This document shows positions 44,552 through 53,105 of a stretch of DNA of 64,000 nucleotides, in pieces; within the stretch, counting starts at the first letter, position 1, and the number at the start of each line of letters is the position of its first letter. This DNA is from Rahnella inusitata_A (GTDB lineage Bacteria > Pseudomonadota > Gammaproteobacteria > Enterobacterales > Enterobacteriaceae): positions 1-64,000 of the forward strand of contig NZ_CBCPJJ010000018.1 of NCBI RefSeq assembly GCF_965118895.1, given 5' to 3'. The translations under genes were made by a program, and so were the position numbers. The notes under the pieces were generated by a model that made no database searches, had not been told where the DNA came from, and worked only from the letters and a program-made list of their open reading frames with translations.

Positions 44552-45295
44552 ATGAGCGAAATTATCTACGGTATTCATTCCGTTAAAGCCTTACTCGACA
44601 ACGATCCGCAGCGCTTTCTGGAAGTCTTTATTCTGAAAGGCCGTGACGACAAACGTCTGAAGCCGTTGATCGACGAGCTGGAAGCCAGCGGCATTGTGAT
44701 CCAGGTGGCCAACCGCCAGTGGCTGGATGAGAAATCCGAAGGTGCCGTGCATCAGGGCATCATTGCCCGTGTGCGCGAAGGCCGTCAGTATCAGGAGAAC
44801 GATTTGCCTGCGCTGCTGGAAAGCCTCGAGTCCCCGTTCCTGCTGGTGCTTGACGGCGTGACTGACCCGCATAACCTGGGTGCCTGCCTGCGTACTGCCG
44901 ATGCGGCCGGTGTGCATGCGGTGATTGTTCCGCGTGACCGCTCTGCCAAACTGAACGCGACCGCCAAAAAAGTCGCCAGCGGCGCAGCGGAAAACGTGCC
45001 GTTGATCAACGTCACCAATCTGGCGCGCACGTTACGTGTGTTGCAGGAGCACAATGTCTGGATCGTCGGGACGGCGGGCGAAGCCGATCACAATCTTTAT
45101 CAGAGCAAAATGACCGGCCCGATGGCGTTGGTGATGGGCGCGGAAGGCGAAGGTATGCGCCGTCTGACCCGTGAGCATTGCGACGAACTGATCAGCATTC
45201 CGATGGCCGGCAGCGTGTCTTCACTGAACGTCTCCGTCGCGACCGGCGTTTGCCTTTTCGAAGCCGTACGCCAGCGCGGTCTGAAGAAGAGCTGA
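44552..45295 (+). CDS. rlmB: 23S rRNA (guanosine-2'-O-)-methyltransferase RlmB
   Basis: A 247-aa SPOUT-class enzyme methylating Gm2251 in the peptidyltransferase centre. The N-terminal substrate-binding domain (IYGIHSVKALLDNDP) precedes the knotted SpoU domain with DGVTDPHNLGACLRTADAAG, MGAEGEGMRRLT and IPMAGSVSSLNVSVATGVCL. It follows rnr, as in E. coli. Confidence 0.97.
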   Translation: MSEIIYGIHSVKALLDNDPQRFLEVFILKGRDDKRLKPLIDELEASGIVIQVANRQWLDEKSEGAVHQGIIARVREGRQYQENDLPALLESLESPFLLVLDGVTDPHNLGACLRTADAAGVHAVIVPRDRSAKLNATAKKVASGAAENVPLINVTNLARTLRVLQEHNVWIVGTAGEADHNLYQSKMTGPMALVMGAEGEGMRRLTREHCDELISIPMAGSVSSLNVSVATGVCLFEAVRQRGLKKS

Positions 45296-45320
45296 TTTCA
45301 GTTTGCTTCACCATTGTCTA

Positions 45321-45350
45321 AAACGGGAGCCTCAGGGCTCCCGTTTGCAT
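45321..45350 (+). terminator. rlmB terminator
   Basis: AAACGGGAG and CTCCCGTTT form the stem. The trailing T-run is short. Confidence 0.75.
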
Positions 45351-45432
45351 TCCTGTCTTTGTGATCTGTCCGCCTGTTAATTCCCCCATTTTTACCATAC
45401 TGATGCCATGTCCTTTTCTAAGGGAGCTGGCG

Positions 45433-47064
45433 ATGAACTGGGAAACACATCGGGTTTTCAATCAACCCAAACCGCTGAGTAACAGCAATTTATTCCTCTC
45501 TGATACCCCGCTGCGCGAGGCATTGTCGCGGCACCAGGCCGGATGGGACGCCGACGTGCTGGCCTCGCTGGGGCAGCAGTTAGGTTCCGCCGAGTCTCTT
45601 GAGCTTGGCCGACTGGCCAACGCGAATCCTCCAGACCTTCTGCGTTATGACAGTACGGGAGAGCGCCTCGACGACGTGCGTTTTCATCCTGCGTGGCATC
45701 TGCTGATGCAGGGACTGATCGCCAACCGTGTACATAATCTGCCGTGGCAGGAAGATGCCCGTATCGGATCGGCAGTCGCGCGCGCCGTGCGGTTTATTCT
45801 CCACGCGCAGGTAGAAGCCGGGACGCTATGTCCGGTGACCATGACCTTCGGTGCAATCCCGCTGCTGCAAAAATACCTTCCCGCAGAGTTCAGCGGCTGG
45901 CTGAAACCGCTGATGTCCGACCGCTATGACCCTCACCTACAGTCAGGCGATCAGAAAAAAGGCGTGCTGATTGGCATGGGGATGACCGAGAAGCAGGGCG
46001 GTTCGGATGTGCTGAGCAACACCACGCGGGCGACCGCGCTGGAAGGGCACGGCAGCGGCAAACCCTATCATCTGGTCGGCCATAAATGGTTTTTCTCGGT
46101 GCCACAAAGTGACGCACATCTGGTACTGGCGCAGGCTGAGGGCGGGCTGTCGTGCTTCTTTCTGCCGCGAGTATTGCCAGACGGCGAACGTAATGCCGTC
46201 CGCATCGAACGGCTTAAAGACAAGCTGGGAAACCGATCCAACGCCAGCAGCGAAGTGGAATTCCAGAACGCCACCGGGTGGTTGCTGGGTGAAGAAGGCG
46301 AGGGCATCCGCCATATCCTGAAGATGGGCGGACATACGCGTTTTGACTGTGCGCTGGGCAGCCACGCGATGATGCGCCGCGCGCTCTCGGTGGCGTTGTA
46401 CCACGCGTTTCAGCGTCAGGTATTTGGCAAGCCGTTGATTGAACAACCACTGATGCGTCAGACGCTGAGCCGAATGGCACTGCATCTGGAAGGGCAGACG
46501 ATGCTGTTGATGCATCTCGCGGCAGCATCGGGTGCGCAGGCTAACCCGACGGAGCAGCTGCTGTGCCGGTTGCTGACGCCTGCTGCCAAGTTTGAAGTGT
46601 GCCGTCAGGGTATGCCGTTTGTGGCGGAGGCGATGGAAGTGCTGGGCGGGGTTGGTTATTGCGAAGACAGCGAGCTGCCGCGTTTGTACCGTGAAATGCC
46701 CGTCAACAGTATCTGGGAGGGTTCAGGCAATATTATGTGTCTCGATGTGCTGCGAACGCTCAGGAAGCTGCCAGCCAGCGGAGAGCTCTTACAGCAGGCA
46801 CTGCATCAGGCGCGCGGCCAGAACCGGGTGTTTGATCGCGCCGCCCGTCAGTTTCTGCAACGCCTGCGTACGCCGGAAGAAGCACAGGGGCGCTGGCTGA
46901 CCGGGCAATTGTTTAATTTGCTGGCGGCGACGCAAATGCTGGAGTTCGCCTCGCCGCCGATGGCGGATGCATGGTGCCGGATGGTGCTCGACCCGCGGGG
47001 TGAAACGCAGCTGCCCGAACGGTTGTGTCAGCTGCTGATCAACCGCGCCATCGGCGCAGAGTAA
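45433..47064 (+). CDS. aidB: acyl-CoA dehydrogenase-like alkylation-response protein AidB
   Basis: A 543-aa flavoprotein of the acyl-CoA dehydrogenase fold that is induced by alkylation in E. coli through Ada. It shows the conserved start MNWETHRVFNQPKPL, the flavin-site segment GMGMTEKQGGSDVLSNTTR, and EAMEVLGGVGYCEDSELPRL with SIWEGSGNIMCLDVLR. The ATG at 45433 follows AAGGGAGC; the frame is open further upstream but unconserved. It is convergent with bsmA, with 3 bp between the stops. E. coli yjfIJKLMC, upstream of aidB there, are absent. Confidence 0.95.
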   Translation: MNWETHRVFNQPKPLSNSNLFLSDTPLREALSRHQAGWDADVLASLGQQLGSAESLELGRLANANPPDLLRYDSTGERLDDVRFHPAWHLLMQGLIANRVHNLPWQEDARIGSAVARAVRFILHAQVEAGTLCPVTMTFGAIPLLQKYLPAEFSGWLKPLMSDRYDPHLQSGDQKKGVLIGMGMTEKQGGSDVLSNTTRATALEGHGSGKPYHLVGHKWFFSVPQSDAHLVLAQAEGGLSCFFLPRVLPDGERNAVRIERLKDKLGNRSNASSEVEFQNATGWLLGEEGEGIRHILKMGGHTRFDCALGSHAMMRRALSVALYHAFQRQVFGKPLIEQPLMRQTLSRMALHLEGQTMLLMHLAAASGAQANPTEQLLCRLLTPAAKFEVCRQGMPFVAEAMEVLGGVGYCEDSELPRLYREMPVNSIWEGSGNIMCLDVLRTLRKLPASGELLQQALHQARGQNRVFDRAARQFLQRLRTPEEAQGRWLTGQLFNLLAATQMLEFASPPMADAWCRMVLDPRGETQLPERLCQLLINRAIGAE

Positions 47065-47067
47065 TGT

Positions 47068-47379
47068 TTAGCGGTACAGGGTCGCCTGTGAATACCATCG
47101 CCCTGGCACAATGGTTTCGCTGTTAAACATGATTACGTAATACCGCGCACCGGCCACATCGGCTTTGCGCTGGATTTCCGCTTCGACGTCCATCGGGCTG
47201 CCAATCACATCCGCAGTGATGCTGCCGATTTTGGTCAGCGTAGAGGTCTGAGCGCGGGTGATTTCCTGCGCTTTGGCCGTCGGCGCGGGCGGCGCAACGG
47301 GGGTGGTTTGCATCAGATTACTGCAACCGCTCAGTGCCGCCAGTAGCAGCAGCGCAACAGGGATTCGGAGGGATTTCAT
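47068..47379 (-). CDS. bsmA: biofilm and stress lipoprotein BsmA (DUF1471)
   Basis: A 103-aa lipoprotein related to E. coli BsmA (YjfO). The signal peptide ends in the lipobox ALSGC, followed by a Pro/Ala-rich stretch and the BhsA/YdgH-like fold (KIGSITADVIGSPMDVEAEI, then ARYYVIMFNSETIVPGRWYS). I start at the ATG at 47379, which puts the signal peptide first; the open frame begins earlier. The ribosome-binding site is weak. Confidence 0.87.
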   Translation of the reverse strand: MKSLRIPVALLLLAALSGCSNLMQTTPVAPPAPTAKAQEITRAQTSTLTKIGSITADVIGSPMDVEAEIQRKADVAGARYYVIMFNSETIVPGRWYSQATLYR

Positions 47380-47473
47380 CGTGATATCCGGTAGAGAGCA
47401 ATACACAGAGTGTAGCCCTTTCCCCGGCGTGCTGGCGAGTCTGCGCGGCATTTATTGCCGCGCGACTCACGTC

Positions 47474-49423
47474 TTAACGTTCGGAAATCTTAAACACGCT
47501 GACCAGTTGCGAAAGATGGCGCCCCTGTTCGCTCAGCGCGGCTGCCGTTTGCTGTGAGTTTTCCACCAGCGTGGCATTCTCCTGCGTCGCTTTACCGATC
47601 TGCATAATGGCGATGTTCACCTGCGAAATACCCGCTGACTGCTCATGCGAGGCGATATCAATATCGCTCATCAGCACTTTCACCTGACGGATCCCCTGGA
47701 GAATATTGGTCATGTTCGCCTGTGTTTTGGCGGCGCTTTTATGGCCGTCTTCCACTTTGCTCAGGGAATCTGCCACCAGGTTTTCGATCTCTTTCACGGC
47801 ATTCGAACTGCGCTGCGCCAGTGCGCGAACTTCAGCGGCGACCACGGCGAAGCCACGGCCATGCTCACCGGCGCGGGCAGCCTCTACGGCAGCGTTGAGC
47901 GCCAGGATATTGGTCTGGAAGGCGATGCCCTCGATAACCGTCGTGATGTCCGCAATGCGCGTTGAGGCGTGTTTGATGGCTTCCATGCTTTCAACGGATT
48001 GATCGACCGCATCGGAGCCGATCGTTGCCGCCGTGTCCGTCTGCTGCACCAGCTGTGTGGCCTGCGTGGCGTTATCCGCCGTGTTCTGGACCGTGGCAGT
48101 GATCTGCTCCATGCTGGCCGACGTTTCTTCCAGACTGCTGGCCTGCGTGCCAATCTGCTGATTGATCCGATCGCTGTCTGAGGAGAGCGCCTGCGTGTTG
48201 TGCATGATTTCAGAAGAGACCAGCCGCACTTCGCCGACAATTTTCTCCAGCCCGTGACCGATACCGTCAATGGCGTGCATCAGTGCGCCAATCTCATCAA
48301 CCCGCTGCGTTTCGGCACGTGCGCGCAAATCGCCGCTGGCATACTGCTGGGCGATATGAACTACGTCGCTGAGCGGGCGGCTGACCAATCTGCGCGTCAA
48401 CCAGATAAACAGTGCCGCAAAGCACGCCAGCGCCAGCAGGCTTATTATCAGGAACTGATTGCGCGTGTGGGTCACCTGTTCCATCAGGCTGTTTTTGTCC
48501 GTGCTGCCCACCACCACCCAATGCCAGGCGGGCACATTGGCATACACAATAAATTGCTGATGCTGGCTGGTGGCATCGGTGTATTCACGTTCGCCGCGCG
48601 ACTGCGACATCACCTGTTCCAGCACGCCTTCCGGCCATGCAGGCGTTTTACCTTCATCAGTGGCGTGAACCAGATATTTTCCCAGCTCCTTGCCCGGTGA
48701 GCTGTTGAGCACGAAGAAATATCCCTGCTCACCGATACGCTTCGAGAGGATTTTTGCCCGCATATCGGCGTATTCTGCAGTGATATCGACACCGACAAAC
48801 AGAATGCCGATCACGCTGCCCTGCGCGTCGCGCACCGGCTGATATTTGGTAATGTATTTTTTGCCGAACAGCGTGGCCAGCCCACTGAAAGAGTCACCGG
48901 CCATGATTTTGGCATACGCCGGGCTGGTGTTGTCGAGCAACGTGCCGATGGCGCGGGTGCCATCCTGTTTCTTAAGTGAGGTGGTGACGCGGATGAAATC
49001 GTCGCCACGCCGGGCGAATACGGTGGAAATCGCGCCGGTCCGTGCCAGAAAATCATCGGGAATTTTGCTGTCAAGATTTAGCGGATTACCGCCGGCCTTG
49101 ATGACCGGCGCAGATTGTTCGCCGACCATGACCGGACTGGCAGTATCGAGCTCAAAATTTTCTGGCAGGAAATGGCTGAACAACCGCGTGTAACTGTCGA
49201 CTTCGGCATTCAGGCTGGCGTTGTACATTTCAATCATATCGACCACGCCGGTTACCTGTTCGGAAATGGCGTTGACGGCTAGTTCATTCACCTGCCTTCC
49301 GGCGGAATGGGTCAGTGACAACGTAAAAATAATAAATAAGGTACCGACCAACAGGGAGGCGATACTGGCGAGTTTTGCGCCTATGCTCCATCGGCGAAAT
49401 GAGCGTTTTGATGCCGTTTTCAT
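47474..49423 (-). CDS. methyl-accepting chemotaxis protein with periplasmic Cache domain
   Basis: A 649-aa chemoreceptor. Membrane helix 1 (about 20-40) precedes a large periplasmic region of about 270 residues of the Cache_3/Cache_2 type (SPAYAKIMAGDSFSGLATLF, GILFVGVDITAEYADM). Helix 2 (about 325-345), a HAMP domain and the signalling hairpin tip GIAFQTNILALNAAVEAARA follow. The C-terminus (VSVFKISER) lacks a CheR-binding NWETF pentapeptide. The ligand is unknown. The ATG at 49423 fits better than the GTG at 49453, which has no ribosome-binding site. It sits between bsmA and yjfP, where E. coli has no receptor. A perfect FNR site lies 90 bp upstream. Confidence 0.92.
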   Translation of the reverse strand: MKTASKRSFRRWSIGAKLASIASLLVGTLFIIFTLSLTHSAGRQVNELAVNAISEQVTGVVDMIEMYNASLNAEVDSYTRLFSHFLPENFELDTASPVMVGEQSAPVIKAGGNPLNLDSKIPDDFLARTGAISTVFARRGDDFIRVTTSLKKQDGTRAIGTLLDNTSPAYAKIMAGDSFSGLATLFGKKYITKYQPVRDAQGSVIGILFVGVDITAEYADMRAKILSKRIGEQGYFFVLNSSPGKELGKYLVHATDEGKTPAWPEGVLEQVMSQSRGEREYTDATSQHQQFIVYANVPAWHWVVVGSTDKNSLMEQVTHTRNQFLIISLLALACFAALFIWLTRRLVSRPLSDVVHIAQQYASGDLRARAETQRVDEIGALMHAIDGIGHGLEKIVGEVRLVSSEIMHNTQALSSDSDRINQQIGTQASSLEETSASMEQITATVQNTADNATQATQLVQQTDTAATIGSDAVDQSVESMEAIKHASTRIADITTVIEGIAFQTNILALNAAVEAARAGEHGRGFAVVAAEVRALAQRSSNAVKEIENLVADSLSKVEDGHKSAAKTQANMTNILQGIRQVKVLMSDIDIASHEQSAGISQVNIAIMQIGKATQENATLVENSQQTAAALSEQGRHLSQLVSVFKISER

Positions 49424-49512
49424 GGGTTTTTCCGTTAGCTTCTGATAGCGCACTAACGGCGTAAAATCGGAAAGGATTAATGATCAAATGTAACCATTCA
49501 TTTCAATAAAAA

Positions 49513-49526
49513 TTGATCTGAATCAA
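49513..49526 (-). promoter_or_regulatory. perfect FNR site upstream of the chemoreceptor
   Basis: TTGATCTGAATCAA is an exact match to TTGAT-N4-ATCAA. A -10-like TACATT (49492-49487) lies about 40 bp from its centre on the minus strand, a class II spacing for the chemoreceptor gene. Regulation of the divergent yjfP side is less well placed. Confidence 0.6.
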
Positions 49527-49571
49527 TGAAATAATAATGAAACTATGAATTTGAATTAAGGTGGAAATCGT

Positions 49572-49667
49572 ATGACTCAGCTTGTTGGTATAACGGGTTA
49601 TAAATCATACGAAAAAGGTCTGGTCGCCCGATTTCCTGCCAGTAGAATGACAAACAGACTCAGGTGA
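49572..49667 (+). CDS. possible small ORF (31 aa) upstream of yjfP
   Basis: An ATG with AAGGTGG 7 bases upstream opens a 31-codon frame starting MTQLVGITGYKSYEKG and ending RMTNRLR, stopping 34 bp before yjfP. It matches no family I recognise. It could be a small protein or leader peptide, or chance. Confidence 0.25.
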   Translation: MTQLVGITGYKSYEKGLVARFPASRMTNRLR

Positions 49668-49701
49668 CTTTCTTTTCCAGCATGCGCAAAAGGGGTATCA
49701 G

Positions 49702-50451
49702 ATGGTTGAGATGTACGAAGAAAATATTGAAGGGATCCAGGTCATCCATTCGGTGCCTGCCGGACAATATCAGCAGCAGCTCCCGACGATTTTTTTCTAC
49801 CACGGCTTTTTATCCTCAAAAGAGATGTACTCCTATTTTGGCTATACGCTGGCGAAGGCCGGTTTTCGTGTGATCCTGCCGGATGCGCTCATGCACGGTG
49901 CCCGCGCTGAAAGTGACGAGGCAAAATGTGTCGCGCATTTCTGGGGCATTCTGCAAAACAACGTGGAAGAGCTTGCGGTACTTAAGGACGTGTTTGTCGG
50001 GCGCGGTCTGGCGGATCCGGAACGTCTGGGCGTCGGCGGCGTATCGATGGGGGGTATGACAACCATGGCTGCGCTGGTGAAATTCCCGTGGATAAAAATC
50101 GCGGCGAATCTGATGGGCTCGGGATACTTCTCGCGTTTATCACATCATCTTTTCCCGGCCTTCACCGCCGGTGACAGCGCACAGCGCGAGGTTTTTGAAC
50201 GTGAATTCGCGTCTTTACTTAGTCTTGATGTCACCGGAAAAACCGCGTTAATCGCCGGCAAGCCGCTGTTTGTCTGGCACGGCGAGCAGGATGACGTGGT
50301 GCCGTTTGGCGAAAGCCTGCGGTTGCAACAGGAACTGGCGGGCAGTGGCACTGACAGCCATCTGACCTTTATTTCTGAGTCCGAAGCGAAGCATAAAGTG
50401 ACGGTGCATGCGCTTACAGAAGCCACCGCCTTCTTCGCGCAAAAGCTGTAG
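49702..50451 (+). CDS. yjfP: esterase YjfP (alpha/beta hydrolase)
   Basis: A 249-aa cytoplasmic alpha/beta-hydrolase, the length of E. coli YjfP, a carboxylesterase. The nucleophile elbow GGVSMGG, the oxyanion region FFYHGFLSSKEM, the acid loop WHGEQDDVVPF and a late histidine (EAKHKVTVHAL) form the expected triad. AAAAGGGG precedes the ATG. The E. coli ula genes, which follow yjfP there, are missing; rpsF follows directly. Confidence 0.93.
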   Translation: MVEMYEENIEGIQVIHSVPAGQYQQQLPTIFFYHGFLSSKEMYSYFGYTLAKAGFRVILPDALMHGARAESDEAKCVAHFWGILQNNVEELAVLKDVFVGRGLADPERLGVGGVSMGGMTTMAALVKFPWIKIAANLMGSGYFSRLSHHLFPAFTAGDSAQREVFEREFASLLSLDVTGKTALIAGKPLFVWHGEQDDVVPFGESLRLQQELAGSGTDSHLTFISESEAKHKVTVHALTEATAFFAQKL

Positions 50452-50473
50452 AGAAATTAATCTGTCTTTCTTC

Positions 50474-50502
50474 TTGAGTTTCGCCGGGGCTGTACATATA
50501 AT
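50474..50502 (+). promoter_or_regulatory. rpsF operon sigma70 promoter
   Basis: TTGAGT, a 17-bp spacer and consensus TATAAT. It is about 100 bp upstream of rpsF. Confidence 0.8.
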
Positions 50503-50537
50503 TCCCCGTCATTTTTTCGACCGCACACATAACACGT

Positions 50538-50594
50538 TCCTTGCTTCCATGGGCCGCGGTTGACCCTGACAGGAGGCTGAATAATCCGTAAGGA
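50538..50594 (+). promoter_or_regulatory. S6:S18 autoregulatory leader of rpsF
   Basis: GCTTCC (50543-50548) pairs with GGAGGC (50572-50577) around a loop containing the CCG element known to bind the S6:S18 complex. Immediately outside, TCCTT (50538-50542) can pair with AAGGA (50590-50594), the rpsF Shine-Dalgarno sequence. Binding could therefore stabilise a structure that hides the ribosome-binding site. Confidence 0.65.
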
Positions 50595-50602
50595 GCAATT
50601 CT

Positions 50603-50995
50603 ATGCGTCATTACGAAATCGTATTTATGGTACACCCTGACCAAAGCGAACAGGTTCCGGGCATGATCGAGCGTTACAGTGCAGTAATCACTAACGCTGC
50701 TGGTCAGATTCACCGTCTGGAAGACTGGGGCCGCCGTCAACTGGCTTACCCGATCAACAAACTGCACAAAGCTCACTACGTTCTGCTGAACGTTGAAGCC
50801 CCGCAGGAAGCGATCGATGAGCTGGAAACAAACTTCCGCTTCAACGACGCCGTTATCCGTAGCATGGTTATGCGTACTAAACACGCGGTAACTGAAGCAT
50901 CTCCAATGGTTAAAGCGAAAGACGAACGTCGTGATCGTCGTGAAGATTTCGCCGAAGCTAATGATGATGCTGAAGCTGGGGATTCTGAAGAGTAA
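50603..50995 (+). CDS. rpsF: 30S ribosomal protein S6
   Basis: A 130-aa ribosomal protein that pairs with S18 on the 30S platform. MRHYEIVFMVHPDQSEQVPGM and WGRRQLAYPINKLHKAHYVL are conserved. The acidic C-terminal tail (ending GDSEE) is the region glutamylated by RimK in E. coli. It is first of rpsF-priB-rpsR-rplI. Confidence 0.99.
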   Translation: MRHYEIVFMVHPDQSEQVPGMIERYSAVITNAAGQIHRLEDWGRRQLAYPINKLHKAHYVLLNVEAPQEAIDELETNFRFNDAVIRSMVMRTKHAVTEASPMVKAKDERRDRREDFAEANDDAEAGDSEE

Positions 50996-51000
50996 TTGCC

Positions 51001-51318
51001 GTGACGGCGAATCGTCTGGTGTTGTCCGGCACAGTGTGCAAGACCCCCATTCGTAAAGTCAGTCCTTCGGGCATTCCTCACTGTCAGTTCGTGCTAGAGC
51101 ATCGCTCGCAGCAGCAGGAGGCCGGATTTAACCGACAAACATGGTGCAGAATGCCTGTGGTTGTCAGTGGACAAGCGTCACAAGCATTAACTCACAGTAT
51201 AACGGTCGGCACGCAACTCACTGTTTCTGGTTTCATTAGTTGCCATCAAGGGCGCAATGGACTGAACAAAGTGGTGTTACATGCCGAGCAGATTGAATTG
51301 ATAGATTCTGGAGACTAG
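51001..51318 (+). CDS. priB: primosomal replication protein N (PriB)
   Basis: A 105-aa OB-fold single-strand DNA-binding protein of the PriA-dependent replication restart primosome. The core RLVLSGTVCKTPIRKVSPSG and the C-terminal HAEQIELIDSGD are nearly identical to E. coli PriB. It starts with GTG, 5 bp after rpsF. Confidence 0.97.
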   Translation: MTANRLVLSGTVCKTPIRKVSPSGIPHCQFVLEHRSQQQEAGFNRQTWCRMPVVVSGQASQALTHSITVGTQLTVSGFISCHQGRNGLNKVVLHAEQIELIDSGD

Positions 51319-51322
51319 CCTA

Positions 51323-51550
51323 ATGGCACGTTATTTCCGTCGTCGCAAGTTCTGCCGTTTCACCGCGGAAGGCGTTGTAGAGATTGATTACAAAGATATC
51401 GCTACGCTGAAAAACTACGTTACCGAAAGCGGTAAAATTGTCCCGAGCCGTATTACCGGTACTCGTGCAAAATACCAGCGTCAGCTCGCTCGTTGTATCA
51501 AGCGCGCTCGCTACCTTTCTTTGTTGCCATATACTGATCGTCATCAGTAA
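51323..51550 (+). CDS. rpsR: 30S ribosomal protein S18
   Basis: A 75-aa ribosomal protein, the E. coli length, with the conserved ARYFRRRKFCRFTAEGV start and KRARYLSLLPYTDRH end. It forms the heterodimer with S6 that binds the operon leader. It lies 4 bp after priB. Confidence 0.99.
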   Translation: MARYFRRRKFCRFTAEGVVEIDYKDIATLKNYVTESGKIVPSRITGTRAKYQRQLARCIKRARYLSLLPYTDRHQ

Positions 51551-51589
51551 TAGGCCACTGTCCATAAACGACTTTGAGAGGTTAAGGTA

Positions 51590-52042
51590 ATGCAAGTTAT
51601 TCTGCTTGATAAAGTAGCAAACCTGGGCAGCCTGGGTGATCAAGTTAACGTTAAAGCGGGCTACGCTCGTAACTTCCTGGTACCACAGGGCAAAGCTGTT
51701 CCTGCTACCAAGAAAAACGTTGAGTTCTTCGAAGCACGTCGTGCAGAACTGGAAGCCAAACTGGCTGACGTTCTGAACGCTGCTGAAGCTCGTGCAACTA
51801 AAATCAACGAACTGGGTTCAGTCACCATCGCGTCTAAATCAGGCGACGAAGGCAAACTGTTCGGCTCTATCGGTACTCGCGATATTGCTGACGCAGTGAC
51901 TGCAGCTGGCGTTGAAGTTGCTAAAAGCGAAGTTCGTTTGCCGAATGGCGTTCTGCGTACCACTGGTGAACACGAAGTTGAGTTCCAGGTACACAGCGAC
52001 GTATTCGCTAAACTGAATGTCGTTGTGGTTCCAGAAGCGTAA
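51590..52042 (+). CDS. rplI: 50S ribosomal protein L9
   Basis: A 150-aa two-domain ribosomal protein. The N-terminal signature KVANLGSLGDQVNVKAGYAR is joined by a long helix to the C-terminal rRNA-binding domain. It is last in the operon and is followed by a terminator. Confidence 0.99.
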   Translation: MQVILLDKVANLGSLGDQVNVKAGYARNFLVPQGKAVPATKKNVEFFEARRAELEAKLADVLNAAEARATKINELGSVTIASKSGDEGKLFGSIGTRDIADAVTAAGVEVAKSEVRLPNGVLRTTGEHEVEFQVHSDVFAKLNVVVVPEA

Positions 52043-52063
52043 TAACGCTGAAGGTAACCCTGA

Positions 52064-52090
52064 AACGCCGGCCTTGTGCCGGCGTTTTGC
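52064..52090 (+). terminator. rplI terminator
   Basis: AAACGCCGGC and GCCGGCGTTT form a 10-bp stem followed by TTTTG. Confidence 0.88.
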
Positions 52091-52142
52091 ATTTCTGCGT
52101 CAGGTAAAATGTTTTATTGAAGAGTGGGTTTTGTCAGGCGTC

Positions 52143-52850
52143 TCAGTTTTCGCGCTGGAAGCTACCGTCGGACTGACGGACAAACGTTACGGTAACGTTC
52201 TGTTCGGTCGTGACCTGTAACGCTTTCACCACACCTTGCGCATCGCGCTGAATCTTCACTTCCTGTCCGGTTTTCAACGTACTCAGCGGTTTCTCCGCGC
52301 CTTCTACCCGCGCCATCGAAAACACATCGTTAACGGCCATGTTGTTATCGCGGAAAAGCTGCGCCAGCGTCTGACCTGACTGCACCTGATAACTGCGCCA
52401 TGTGGCGCTGTTGTCGTTCGTCTGTGGCTGAACAGGTTCAGGCTGTGCCATCTGTGTGGTACGGCCCTGATCGTTACGCAAATCGGCCTGCATCGGAATA
52501 CTGGTCGGCTGTTGCGGTTGCGAAGGGGCGTAAGTATTTTCCGGCGTATACGGCCACAGCAGGGCAATAAGGATCACCAGCACGCTGAAGATAATGCCGC
52601 GACGATGGGCGTAAGGCAGGGGCGACATCCAGTGGAAGCCGTCGCTCAGGTGCCAGATTTTGCTGAACAGCGTTTTGCTTTTGGAGGCAGCAGAAGGATT
52701 TGTCTCGGGTTGCCCGATTGTTTCTTCGCTTTCGCTTTCACTCTGCGCTGTCGTGTCTCGCATTGGCCTTTTCATAATGGCAATCCAGGATCTCAACATG
52801 GGTTGATAAATACGGATGGCTTTCCTTCTCCTGGGCGGGATTCTGCCCAT
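52143..52850 (-). CDS. ytfB: OapA-domain cell-division associated protein YtfB
   Basis: A 235-aa single-pass membrane protein. A cytoplasmic, basic N-terminus precedes one membrane helix (GIIFSVLVILIALLWPY, near residues 85-102), a Gln/Pro-rich periplasmic linker and a C-terminal LysM-like OapA domain (YQVQSGQTLAQLFRDNNMAV, then FVRQSDGSFQRE). E. coli YtfB (212 aa) binds glycans and affects division. I chose the ATG at 52850 because GAGAGG lies just upstream; internal ATGs with weaker sites remain possible. Confidence 0.85.
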   Translation of the reverse strand: MGRIPPRRRKAIRIYQPMLRSWIAIMKRPMRDTTAQSESESEETIGQPETNPSAASKSKTLFSKIWHLSDGFHWMSPLPYAHRRGIIFSVLVILIALLWPYTPENTYAPSQPQQPTSIPMQADLRNDQGRTTQMAQPEPVQPQTNDNSATWRSYQVQSGQTLAQLFRDNNMAVNDVFSMARVEGAEKPLSTLKTGQEVKIQRDAQGVVKALQVTTEQNVTVTFVRQSDGSFQREN

Positions 52851-53105
52851 GACGACCTCTCTTGTTAACTGTCGCATTTTCGACTGTCTGTTGCTGCCTA
52901 GTATAGCCGTTTAACTGCTTGATGCGGAAAGGGACAAAGCATAAATATCATTCAAACGATGGCGTCAATGGCGACAAATGCGAAAAATTTATCGAAAAGT
53001 GGAATGAACTGCGTCCGCCGTCATGTTGCCTCAGAGAGGATTTTACCCAAAAGCTCTGCGCTGCTATGCTGCGCGTTCGACATTTTTAAGAGCTAAGGAA
53101 AATTC

